64,000 bases of DNA. Origin: Luidia sarsii. Lineage: Eukaryota; Echinodermata; Asteroidea; Paxillosida; Luidiidae. The translations under genes were made by a program, and so were the position numbers. The DNA lies in the NCBI GenBank assembly GCA_949987565.1, contig OX465117.1:6448621-6512620 (forward strand), in the 5' to 3' direction. Positions 1 through 10,860 of the stretch are shown here, piece after piece. Below the pieces are notes generated by a model. It was given only the letters and a program-made list of their open reading frames with translations, was not told where the DNA came from and did no database searches. Within the stretch, counting starts at the first letter, position 1. The number at the start of each line of letters is the position of its first letter.

Positions 1-231
1 TACTGCTGTTTGCACACACAAGCTGCCTACCTGACAGAGGTTGGTTATCTTTGCTTGATCATCAAATCATCATACTATGTTCGATTTAAGATTTTTCAAA
101 ACTGATGCATAGGTGTTCTCCAGGTCTGTTATCAGGCTAAGTTTTAGCTTTGTCAAGTGAATAATGAATGAGATATTAACGAGCAAAGTGTTTTTTTCTT
201 TGCAGTTTCTCTCCGCCGACTGACTGTTGTG
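1..231 (+). repeat. Monomer m1, class A, at the left edge
   Basis: It carries the class A marks: TTTGC head, GGTTATCT, TTATCAGG, and a run of seven T before CTTTGCAG. It matches the monomer at 5086-5316 and is followed by class B, as A is elsewhere in the window. The unit before it would be expected to be class Q. Confidence 0.9.
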
Positions 232-1619
232 TACTGCTGTATGCATACAAAAGCTGCCTACCTGACAGAGGTTGGTTCTCTTTGCTTGATCATAAAATCT
301 TCATACTATGTTCGATTTCAGATTTTTGAAAACTGATGCATAGGTGTTCTCCAGGTCTGTTTGCAGATTAAGTTTTAGCTTTGTCAAGTGAATAATGAAT
401 GAGATATTAACGAGCAAAGTGTATTTTTCTTTGCAGTTTCTCTCCGCCGACTGACTGTTGTGTACTGCTGTATGCACACACAAGCTGCCTACCTGACAGA
501 GGTTGGTTCTCTTTGCTTGATCATCAAATCATCATACTATGTTCGATTTAAGATTTTTCAAAGCTGATGCATAGGTGTTCTCCAGGTCTGTTAGCAGGCT
601 AAGTTTTAGCTTTGTCAAGTGAATAATGAATGAGATATTAACGAGCAAAGTGTATTTTTCTTTCCAGTTTCTCTCCGCCGACTGACTGTTGGGTACTGCT
701 GTTTGCACACACAAGCTGCCTAGCTGACAGAGGTTGGTTATCTTTGCTTGATCATCAAATCATCATACTATGTTCGATTTAAGATTTTTCAAAGCTGATG
801 CATAGGTGTTCTCCAGGTCTGTTAGCAGGCTAAGTTTTAGCTTTGTCAAGTGAATAATGAATGAGATATTAACGAGCAAAGGGTATTTTTCTTTACAGTT
901 GCTCGCCGCCGTCTAACTGTTGTGTACTGCTGTATGCACACACAAGCTGCCCACCTGACAGAGGTTGGTTCTCTTTGCTTGATCATCAAATCATCATACT
1001 ATGTTCGATTTAAGATTTTTCAAAGCTGATGCATAGGTGTTCTCCAGGTCTGTTAGCAGGCTAAGTTTTAGCTTTGTCAAGTGAATAATGAATGAGATAT
1101 TAACGAGCAAAGTGTATTTTTCTTTCCAGTTGCTCTCCGCCGTCTAACTGTTGTGTACTGCTGTATGCACACACAAGCTGCCTAGCTGACAGAGGTTGGT
1201 TCTCTTTGCTTGATCATCAAATCATCATACTATGTTCGAATTTAAGATTTTTCAATACTGATGCATAGGTGTTCTCCAGGTCTGTTAGCAGGCTAAGTTT
1301 TAGCTTTGTCAAGTGAATAATGATTGGGATATTAACGAGTAAAGTGTATTTTTCTTTGCAGTTTCTCTCCGCGGACTGACTGTTGGGTACTGCTGTATGC
1401 ACACACAAGCTGCCTACCTGACAGAGGTTGGTTCTCTTTGCTTGATCATCAAATCATCATACTATGTTCGAATTTAAGATTTTTCAATACTGATGCATAG
1501 GTGTTCTCCAGGTCTGTTAGCAGGCTAAGTTTTAGCTTTGTCAAGTGAATAATGAATGAGATATTAACGAGCAAAGTGTATTTTTCTTTGCAGTTTCTCT
1601 CCGCCGACTGACTGTTGGG
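232..1619 (+). repeat. 6-mer HOR copy 1, B-C-D-E-F-G, 1,388 bp
   Basis: Six monomers start at 232, 463, 694, 925, 1156 and 1388. The last two have the extra A (232 bp). The whole order repeats at 1620 with an offset of 1,388 bp. The B unit here has the full class B head, TGCATACAAAAGC, as expected after class A. The E unit at 925 ends with an R-like tail (TTGCTCTCCGCCGTCTAAC), and the F unit at 1156 has an S-like CTAG head, so both look chimeric and older than the duplication. Confidence 0.92.
239..248 (+). other. 10-bp palindrome GTATGCATAC in class B heads (example)
   Basis: The B head reads GTATGCATAC, a perfect palindrome, where other classes have GTATGCACAC. I see it in the B units starting at 232, 5317, 25649, 28420, 45285, 47363, 60296, 62143 and 63759. 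B units at duplication junctions (1620, 62374) lack it, which makes it a junction marker. Confidence 0.6.
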
Positions 1620-3007
1620 TACTGCTGTATGCACACACAAGCTGCCTACCTGACAGAGGTTGGTTCTCTTTGCTTGATCATAAAATCTTCATACTATGTT
1701 CGATTTCAGATTTTTGAAAACTGATGCATAGGTGTTCTCCAGGTCTGTTTGCAGATTAAGTTTTAGCTTTGTCAAGTGAATAATGAATGAGATATTAACG
1801 AGCAAAGTGTATTTTTCTTTGCAGTTTCTCTCCGCCGACTGACTGTTGTGTACTGCTGTATGCACACACAAGCTGCCTACCTGACAGAGGTTGGTTCTCT
1901 TTGCTTGATCATCAAATCATCATACTATGTTCGATTTAAGATTTTTCAAAGCTGATGCATAGGTGTTCTCCAGGTCTGTTAGCAGGCTAAGTTTTAGCTT
2001 TGTCAAGTGAATAATGAATGAGATATTAACGAGCAAAGTGTATTTTTCTTTCCAGTTTCTCTCCGCCGACTGACTGTTGGGTACTGCTGTTTGCACACAC
2101 AAGCTGCCTAGCTGACAGAGGTTGGTTATCTTTGCTTGATCATCAAATCATCATACTATGTTCGATTTAAGATTTTTCAAAGCTGATGCATAGGTGTTCT
2201 CCAGGTCTGTTAGCAGGCTAAGTTTTAGCTTTGTCAAGTGAATAATGAATGAGATATTAACGAGCAAAGGGTATTTTTCTTTACAGTTGCTCGCCGCCGT
2301 CTAACTGTTGTGTACTGCTGTATGCACACACAAGCTGCCCACCTGACAGAGGTTGGTTCTCTTTGCTTGATCATCAAATCATCATACTATGTTCGATTTA
2401 AGATTTTTCAAAGCTGATGCATAGGTGTTCTCCAGGTCTGTTAGCAGGCTAAGTTTTAGCTTTGTCAAGTGAATAATGAATGAGATATTAACGAGCAAAG
2501 TGTATTTTTCTTTCCAGTTGCTCTCCGCCGTCTAACTGTTGTGTACTGCTGTATGCACACACAAGCTGCCTAGCTGACAGAGGTTGGTTCTCTTTGCTTG
2601 ATCATCAAATCATCATACTATGTTCGAATTTAAGATTTTTCAATACTGATGCATAGGTGTTCTCCAGGTCTGTTAGCAGGCTAAGTTTTAGCTTTGTCAA
2701 GTGAATAATGATTGGGATATTAACGAGTAAAGTGTATTTTTCTTTGCAGTTTCTCTCCGCGGACTGACTGTTGGGTACTGCTGTATGCACACACAAGCTG
2801 CCTACCTGACAGAGGTTGGTTCTCTTTGCTTGATCATCAAATCATCATACTATGTTCGAATTTAAGATTTTTCAATACTGATGCATAGGTGTTCTCCAGG
2901 TCTGTTAGCAGGCTAAGTTTTAGCTTTGTCAAGTGAATAATGAATGAGATATTAACGAGCAAAGTGTATTTTTCTTTGCAGTTTCTCTCCGCCGACTGAC
3001 TGTTGGG
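1620..3007 (+). repeat. 6-mer HOR copy 2, B-C-D-E-F-G, 1,388 bp
   Basis: Units start at 1620, 1851, 2082, 2313, 2544 and 2776 and match copy 1 class for class. The one clear difference is at the start: the B unit here has the generic head TGCACACACAAGC but keeps ATAAAATCTTCAT. That places the tandem-duplication junction inside this monomer, about 1643-1682, between the head of a unit that normally follows G and the body of B. Confidence 0.92.
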
Positions 3008-5085
3008 TACTGCTGTATGCACACACAAGCTGCCTACCTGACAGAGGTTGGTTCTCTTTGCTTGATCATCAAATCATCATACTATGTTTGATTTCAGATT
3101 TTTCAAAGCTGATGCATAGGTGTTCTCCAGGTCTGTTAGCAGGCTAAGTTTTAGCTTTGTCAAGTGAATAATAAATGAGATATTAACGAGCAAAGTGTAT
3201 TTTTCTTTACAGTTGCTCTCCGCCGACTGACTGTTGTGTACTGCTGTATGCACACACAAGCTGCCTACCTGACAGAGGTTGGTTCTCTTTGCTTGATCAT
3301 CAAATCATCATACTATGTTCGATTTACGATTTTTCAAAGCTGATGCATAGGTGTTCTCCAGGTCTGATAGCAGGCTAAGTTTTAGCTTTGTCAAGTGAAT
3401 AATGAATGAGATATTAACGAGTAAAGTGAATTTTTCTTTACAGTTGGTCTCCGCCGTCTGACTGTTGTGTACTGCTGTATGCACACACAAGCTGCCTAGC
3501 TGACAGAGATTGGTTCTCTTTGCTTGATCATCAAATCATCATACTATGTTCGATTTAAGATTTTTCAAAGCTGATGCATAGGTGTTCTCCAGGTCTGTTA
3601 GCAGGCTAAGTTTTAGCTTTGTCAAGTGAATAATGATTGAGATATTAACGAGTAAAGTGTATTTTTCTTTGCAGTTTCTCTCCGCGGACTGACTGTTGGG
3701 TACTGCTGTATGCACACACAAGCTGCCTACCTGACAGAGGTTGGTTCTCTTTGCTTGATCATCAAATCATCATACTATGTTCGATTTCAGATTTTTCAAA
3801 GCTGATGCATAGGTGTTCTCCAGGTCTGTTAGCAGGCTAAGTTTTAGCTTTGTCAAGTGAATAATGAATGAGATATTAACGAGCAAAGTGTATTTTTCTT
3901 TGCAGTTTCTCTCCGCGGACTGACTGTTGGGTACTGCTGTATGCACACACAAGCTGCCTACCTGACAGAGGTTGGTTCTCTTTGCTTGATCATCAAATCA
4001 TCATACTATGTTCGATTTAAGATTTTTCAAAACTGATGCGTAGGTGTTCTCCAGGTCTGTTAGCAGGCTAAGTTTTAGCTTTGTCAAGTGAATAATGAAT
4101 GAGATATTAACGAGCAAAGTGTATTTTTCTTTGCAGTTTCTCTCCGCCGACTGACTGTTGTGTACTGCTGTATGCACACACAAGCTGCCTACCTGACAGA
4201 GGTTGGTTCTCTTTGCTTGATCATCAAATCATCATAGTATGTTCGATTTAAGATTTTTCAATGCTGATGCATAGGTGTTCTCCAGGTCTGTTAGCAGGCT
4301 AAGTTTGAGCTTTGTCAAGTGAATAATGAATGAGATATTAACGAGCAAAGTGTATTTTTCTTTGCAGTTTCTCTCCGCGGACTGACTGTTGTGTACTGCT
4401 GTATGCACACACAAGCTGCCTACCTGACAGAGGTTGGTTCTCTTTGCTTGATCATCAAATCAACATACTATGTTCGATTTACGATTTTTCAAAACTGATG
4501 CATAGGTGTTCTCCAGGTCTGTTAGCAGGCTAAGTTTTAGCTTTGTCAAGTGAATAATGAATGAGATATTAACGAGCAAAGTGTATTTTTCTTTACAGTT
4601 GCTCTCCGCCGACTGACTGTTGTGTACTGCTGTATGCACACACAAGCTGCCTACCTGACAGAGGTTGGTTCTCTTTGCTTGATCATCAAATCATCATACT
4701 ATGTTCGATTTCAGATTTTTCAAAGCTGATGCATAGGTGTTCTCCAGGTCTGTTAGCAGGCTAAGTTTTAGCTTTGTCAAGTGAATAATAAATGAGATAT
4801 TAACGAGCAAAGTGTATTTTTCTTTACAGGTGCTCGCCGCCGTCTAACTGTTGTGTACTGCTGTATGCACACACAAGCTGCCTAGCTGACAGAGGTTGGT
4901 TCTCTTTGCTTGATCATCAAATCATCATACTATGTTCGATTTAAGGTTTTTCAAAGCTGATGCATAGGTGTTCTCCAGCTCTGTTAGCAGGCTAAGTTTT
5001 AGCTTTTTCAAGTGAATAATGAATGAGATATTAACGAGCAAAGTGTATTTTCTTTGCAGTTTCTCTCCGCCGACTGACTGTTGGG
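3008..5085 (+). repeat. Nine-monomer segment H-I-J-K-L-N-O-P-Q
   Basis: Units start at 3008, 3239, 3470, 3701, 3932, 4163, 4394, 4625 and 4856; the last (Q) is 230 bp through loss of one T in the T-rich tract. The L unit at 3932 has GATGCGTAGG rather than GATTCATAGG, so it looks like a sister of the later L class. J at 3470 carries a private GAGATTGG. The same order recurs from 18489 and 22416 in a longer form, with J2, X, Y and N' between these classes, so this segment is either an ancestral shorter form or has lost units. Confidence 0.85.
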
Positions 5086-5682
5086 TACTGCTGTTTGCAC
5101 ACACAAGCTGCCTACCTGACAGAGGTTGGTTATCTTTGCTTGATCATCAAATCATCATACTATGTTCGATTTAAGATTTTTCAAAACTGATGCATAGGTG
5201 TTCTCCAGGTCTGTTATCAGGCTAAGTTTTAGCTTTGTCAAGTGAATAATGAATGAGATATTAACGAGCAAAGTGTTTTTTTCTTTGCAGTTTCTCTCCG
5301 CCGACTGACTGTTGTGTACTGCTGTATGCATACAAAAGCTGCCTACCTGACAGAGGTTGGTTCTCTTTGCTTGATCATAAAATCTTCATACTATGTTCGA
5401 TTTCAGATTTTTGAAAACTGATGCATAGGTGTTCTCCAGGTCTGTTTGCAGATTAAGTTTTAGCTTTGTCAAGTGAATAATGAATGAGATATTAACGAGC
5501 AAAGTGTATTTTTCTTTGCAGTTTCTCTCCGCCGACTGACTGTTGTGTACTGCTGTATGCACACACAAGCTGCCTACCTGACAGAGGTTGGTTCTCTTTG
5601 CTTGATCATCAAATCATCATACTATGTTCGATTTAAGATTTTTCAAAGCTGATGCATAGGTGTTCTCCAGGTCTGTTAGCAG

Positions 5683-5695
5683 GCTAAGTTTTAGC
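5683..5695 (+). other. Short inverted repeat in the consensus monomer (example)
   Basis: GCTAA, a three-base loop GTT, then TTAGC form a perfect 5-bp stem at monomer positions 136-148. Class N (GTTTGAGC), class V (GCTACG) and class W' (CTAAGGTTT) break or weaken it, so it is not strictly kept. A role as a protein-binding or cruciform site is unproven. Confidence 0.4.
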
Positions 5696-5720
5696 TTTGT
5701 CAAGTGAATAATGAATGAGA

Positions 5721-5752
5721 TATTAACGAGCAAAGTGTATTTTTCTTTCCAG
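5721..5752 (+). other. Splice-acceptor-like module, one example of a motif present in most monomers
   Basis: Seen in the class C monomer starting at 5548: TATTAAC at 5721-5727, then a T-rich tract ending in CAG, with AG at 5751-5752. In monomer coordinates these are 174-180 and about 190-205. Known: TATTAAC differs at one base from the yeast branch-point consensus TACTAAC, and a branch A about 20-30 nt before a pyrimidine tract and CAG is the usual 3' splice-site layout in eukaryotes. The base before CAG varies between classes (G, A or C) while CAG itself was kept in every class I checked. Inferred only: no transcript evidence is available, and class S loses the branch-like motif. Confidence 0.3.
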
Positions 5753-7163
5753 TTTCTCTCCGCCGACTGACTGTTGGGTACTGCTGTTTGCACACACAAG
5801 CTGCCTAGCTGACAGAGGTTGGTTATCTTTGCTTGATCATCAAATCATCATACTATGTTCGATTTAAGATTTTTCAAAGCTGATGCATAGGTGTTCTCCA
5901 GGTCTGTTAGCAGGCTAAGTTTTAGCTTTGTCAAGTGAATAATGAATGAGATATTAACGAGCAAAGGGTATTTTTCTTTACAGTTGCTCGCCGCCGTCAA
6001 ACTGTTGTGTACTGCTGTATGCACACACAAGCTGCCCACCTGACAGAGGTTGGTTCTCTTTGCTTGATCATCAAATCATCATACTATGTTCGATTTAAGA
6101 TTTTTCAAAGCTGATGCATAGGTGTTCTCCAGGTCTGTTAGCAGGCTAAGTTTTAGCTTTGTCAAGTGAATAATGAATGAGATATTAACGAGCAAAGTGT
6201 ATTTTTCTTTCCAGTTTCTCTCCGCCGACTGACTGTTGGGTACTGCTGTTTGCACACACAAGCTGCCTACCTGACAGAGGTTGGTTATCTTTGCTTGATC
6301 ATCAAATCATCATACTATGTTCGATTTAAGATTTTTCAAAGCTGATGCATAGGTGTTCTCCAGGTCTGTTAGCAGGCTAAGTTTTAGCTTTGTCAAGTGA
6401 ATAATGAATGAGATATTAACGAGTAAAGTGAATTTTTCTTCACAGTTGCTCTCCGCCGTCTAACTGTTGTGTACTGCTGTATGCACACACAAGCTGCCTA
6501 GCTGACAGAGGTTGGTTCTCTTTGCTTGATCATCAAATCATCATACTATGTTCGATTTCAGATTTTTCAAAGCTGATGCATAGGTGTTCTCGAGGTCTGT
6601 TAGCAGGCTAAGTTTTAGCTTTGTCAAGTGAATAATGAATGAGATATTATTGAGCAAAGTGTATTTTTCTTTACAGTTGCTCTCCGCCGACTGACTGTTG
6701 TGTACTGCTGTATGCACACACAAGCTGCCTACCTGACAGAGGTTGGTTCTCTTTGCTTGATCATCAAATCATCATACTATGTTCGATTTCAGATTTTTCA
6801 AAGCTGATGCATAGGTGTTCTCCAGGTCTGTTAGCAGGCTAAGTTTTAGCTTTGTCAAGTGAATAATGAATGAGATATTAACGAGCAAAGTGTATTTTTC
6901 TTTCCAGTTTCTCTCCACCGACTGACTGTTGTGTACTGCTGTATGCACACACAAGCTGCCTACCTGACAGAGGTTGGTTATCTTTGCTTGATCATCAAAT
7001 CATCATACTATGTTCGATTTAAGATTTTTCAAAGCTGATGCGTAGGTGTTCTCCAGGTCTGTTTGCAGGCTAAGTTTTAGCTTTGTCAAGTGAATAAAGT
7101 TGAGATATTAACGAGCAAAGTGTATTTTTCTTTACAGTTGCTCTCCGCCGACTGACTGTTGTG

Positions 7164-8550
7164 TACTGCTGTATGCACACACAAGCTGCCTACCTGACAG
7201 AGGTTGGTTATCTTTGCTTGATCATCAAATCATCATACTATGTTCGATTTACGATTTTTCAAAACTGATGCATAGGTGTTCTCCAGGTCTGTTAGCAGGC
7301 TACGTTTTAGCTTTGTCAAGTGAATAATGAATGAGATATTAACGAGCAAAGTGTATTTTTCTTTGCAGTTTCTCTCCGCCGACTGACTGTTGTGTACTGC
7401 TGTATGCACACACAAGCTGCCTACCTGACAGAGGTTGGTTCTCTTTGCTTGATCATCAAATCATCATACTATGTTCGAATTTAAGATTTTTCAATACTGA
7501 TGCATAGGTGTTCTCCAGGTCTGTTAGCAGGCTAAGTTTTAGCTTTGTCAAGTGAATAATGATTGGGATATTAACGAGTAAAGTGTATTTTTCTTTGCAG
7601 TTTCTCTCCGCGGACTGACTGTTGGGTACTGCTGTATGCACACACAAGCTGCCTACCTGACAGAGGTTGGTTCTCTTTGCTTGATCATCAAATCATCATA
7701 CTATGTTCGAATTTAAGATTTTTCAATACTGATGCATAGGTGTTCTCCAGGTCTGTTAGCAGGCTAAGTTTTAGCTTTGTCAAGTGAATAATGAATGAGA
7801 TATTAACGAGCAAAGTGTATTTTTCTTTGCAGTTTCTCTCCGCCGACTGACTGTTGGGTACTGCTGTATGCACACACAAGCTGCCTACCTGACAGAGGTT
7901 GGTTCTCTTTGCTTGATCATCAAATCATCATACTATGTTTGATTTCAGATTTTTCAAAGCTGATGCATAGGTGTTCTCCAGGTCTGTTAGCAGGCTAAGT
8001 TTTAGCTTTGTCAAGTGAATAATAAATGAGATATTAACGAGCAAAGTGTATTTTTCTTTACAGTTGCTCTCCGCCGACTGACTGTTGTGTACTGCTGTAT
8101 GCACACACAAGCTGCCTACCTGACAGAGGTTGGTTATCTTTGCTTGATCATCAAATCATCATACTATGTTCGATTTAAGATTTTTCAAAGCTGATGCGTA
8201 GGTGTTCTCCAGGTCTGTTTGCAGGCTAAGTTTTAGCTCTGTCAAGTGAATAAAGTTGAGATATTAACGAGCAAAGTGTATTTTTCTTTACAGTTGCTCT
8301 CCGCCGACTGACTGTTGTGTACTGCTGTATGCACACACAAGCTGCCTACCTGACAGAGGTTGGTTATCTTTGCTTGATCATCAAATCATCATACTATGTT
8401 CGATTTCAGATTTTTCAAAGCTGATGCATAGGTGTTCTCCAGGTCTGTTAGCAGGCTAAGTTTTAGCTTTGTCAAGTGATTAATGAATGAGATATTAACG
8501 AGTAAAGTGTATTTTTCTTTGCAGTTTCTCTCCGCGGACTGACTGTTGGG
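7164..8550 (+). repeat. V-F-G-H-U-W, 6-mer form, round 1
   Basis: Units start at 7164, 7395, 7627, 7859, 8090 and 8320. The V unit here has a GGTTATCT head, unlike later V units (GGTTCTCT). That head belongs to the class that normally follows U (W), so this V is probably a W/V chimera at the entry to the domain. Confidence 0.88.
8249..8254 (+). other. AATAAA hexamer specific to class U (example)
   Basis: Class U monomers replace AATAATGAATGAG with AATAAAGTTGAG, which creates AATAAA and the 230-bp length. Classes H and P reach the same hexamer through AATAATAAAT (for example 3170-3175). A GTGTATTTTT tract lies about 20 nt downstream. This is the layout of a polyadenylation signal, but function is not shown. 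Confidence 0.3.
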
Positions 8551-9705
8551 TACTGCTGTATGCACACACAAGCTGCCTACCTGACAGAGGTTGGTTCTCT
8601 TTGCTTGATCATCAAATCATCATACTATGTTCGATTTACGATTTTTCAAAACTGATGCATAGGTGTTCTCCAGGTCTGTTAGCAGGCTACGTTTTAGCTT
8701 TGTCAAGTGAATAATGAATGAGATATTAACGAGCAAAGTGTATTTTTCTTTGCAGTTTCTCTCCGCCGACTGACTGTTGTGTACTGCTGTATGCACACAC
8801 AAGCTGCCTACCTGACAGAGGTTGGTTCTCTTTGCTTGATCATCAAATCATCATACTATGTTCGAATTTAAGATTTTTCAATACTGATGCATAGGTGTTC
8901 TCGAGGTCTGTTAGCAGGCTAAGTTTTAGCTTTGTCAAGTGAATAATGAATGAGATATTAACGAGCAAAGTGTATTTTTCTTTGCAGTTTCTCTCCGCCG
9001 ACTGACTGTTGGGTACTGCTGTATGCACACACAAGCTGCCTACCTGACAGAGGTTGGTTCTCTTTGCTTGATCATCAAATCATCATACTATGTTTGATTT
9101 CAGATTTTTCAAAGCTGATGCATAGGTGTTCTCCAGGTCTGTTAGCAGGCTAAGTTTTAGCTTTGTCAAGTGAATAATAAATGAGATATTAACGAGCAAA
9201 GTGTATTTTTCTTTACAGTTGCTCTCCGCCGACTGACTGTTGTGTACTGCTGTATGCACACACAAGCTGCCTACCTGACAGAGGTTGGTTATCTTTGCTT
9301 GATCATCAAATCATCATACTATGTTCGATTTAAGATTTTTCAAAGCTGATGCGTAGGTGTTCTCCAGGTCTGTTTGCAGGCTAAGTTTTAGCTCTGTCAA
9401 GTGAATAAAGTTGAGATATTAACGAGCAAAGTGTATTTTTCTTTACAGTTGCTCTCCGCCGACTGACTGTTGTGTACTGCTGTATGCACACACAAGCTGC
9501 CTACCTGACAGAGGTTGGTTATCTTTGCTTGATCATCAAATCATCATACTATGTTCGATTTCAGATTTTTCAAAGCTGATGCATAGGTGTTCTCCAGGTC
9601 TGTTAGCAGGCTAAGTTTTAGCTTTGTCAAGTGATTAATGAATGAGATATTAACGAGTAAAGTGTATTTTTCTTTGCAGTTTCTCTCCGCGGACTGACTG
9701 TTGGG
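8551..9705 (+). repeat. V-G-H-U-W, 5-mer form, round 2
   Basis: Units start at 8551, 8782, 9014, 9245 and 9475. The G unit at 8782 has a private CTCGAG at 8900-8905, otherwise a mark of class S. Confidence 0.9.
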
Positions 9706-10860
9706 TACTGCTGTATGCACACACAAGCTGCCTACCTGACAGAGGTTGGTTCTCTTTGCTTGATCATCAAATCATCATACTATGTTCGATTTACGATTTT
9801 TCAAAACTGATGCATAGGTGTTCTCCAGGTCTGTTAGCAGGCTACGTTTTAGCTTTGTCAAGTGAATAATGAATGAGATATTAACGAGCAAAGTGTATTT
9901 TTCTTTGCAGTTTCTCTCCGCCGACTGACTGTTGTGTACTGCTGTATGCACACACAAGCTGCCTACCTGACAGAGGTTGGTTCTCTTTGCTTGATCATCA
10001 AATCATCATACTATGTTCGAATTTAAGATTTTTCAATACTGATGCATAGGTGTTCTCCAGGTCTGTTAGCAGGCTAAGTTTTAGCTTTGTCAAGTGAATA
10101 ATGAATGAGATATTAACGAGCAAAGTGTATTTTTCTTTGCAGTTTCTCTCCGCCGACTGACTGTTGGGTACTGCTGTATGCACACACAAGCTGCCTACCT
10201 GACAGAGGTTGGTTCTCTTTGCTTGATCATCAAATCATCATACTATGTTTGATTTCAGATTTTTCAAAGCTGATGCATAGGTGTTCTCCAGGTCTGTTAG
10301 CAGGCTAAGTTTTAGCTTTGTCAAGTGAATAATAAATGAGATATTAACGAGCAAAGTGTATTTTTCTTTACAGTTGCTCTCCGCCGACTGACTGTTGTGT
10401 ACTGCTGTATGCACACACAAGCTGCCTACCTGACAGAGGTTGGTTATCTTTGCTTGATCATCAAATCATCATACTATGTTCGATTTAAGATTTTTCAAAG
10501 CTGATGCGTAGGTGTTCTCCAGGTCTGTTTGCAGGCTAAGTTTTAGCTCTGTCAAGTGAATAAAGTTGAGATATTAACGAGCAAAGTGTATTTTTCTTTA
10601 CAGTTGCTCTCCGCCGACTGACTGTTGTGTACTGCTGTATGCACACACAAGCTGCCTACCTGACAGAGGTTGGTTATCTTTGCTTGATCATCAAATCATC
10701 ATACTATGTTCGATTTCAGATTTTTCAAAGCTGATGCATAGGTGTTCTCCAGGTCTGTTAGCAGGCTAAGTTTTAGCTTTGTCAAGTGATTAATGAATGA
10801 GATATTAACGAGTAAACTGTATTTTTCTTTGCAGTTTCTCTCCGCGGACTGACTGTTGGG
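9706..10860 (+). repeat. V-G-H-U-W, 5-mer form, round 3
   Basis: Units start at 9706, 9937, 10169, 10400 and 10630. The W unit carries a private change, AAACTGTAT in place of AAAGTGTAT, near 10815. Confidence 0.9.

Larger units (their letters stand above)
5086..7163 (+). repeat. Nine-monomer segment A-B-C-D-E-R-S-T-U
   Basis: Units start at 5086, 5317, 5548, 5779, 6010, 6241, 6472, 6703 and 6934; the U unit is 230 bp. Every class is matched by the segment at 25418-27495 with a constant offset of 20,332 bp. Class S (6472) carries CTCGAG and TTATTGAG, class T (6703) carries TCCACCG. In the D unit at 5779 one base change (GTCAAAC for GTCTAAC) distinguishes it from other D units. Confidence 0.9.

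Noticed and set aside
58..73. ATCATCAA-ATCATCAT direct repeat as a microsatellite
   Set aside because: Only two 8-bp units; it does not vary in copy number between monomers.
190..205. T-run as a Pol III or bacterial terminator
   Set aside because: No promoter or stem precedes it, and it is part of every monomer; there is nothing to terminate.
5557..5652. Plus-strand small frame beginning with a real ATG near monomer position 10 (31 codons)
   Set aside because: Many classes lose the ATG (TTTGC heads) or gain an in-frame TAG (CTAG heads). It is not kept across the array.
7164..7394. Transposon insertion at HOR domain borders (3008, 7164, 17102, 25649, 48749)
   Set aside because: Borders fall inside or between normal monomers with no extra sequence, terminal repeats or target-site duplications. 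Homologous exchange explains them.
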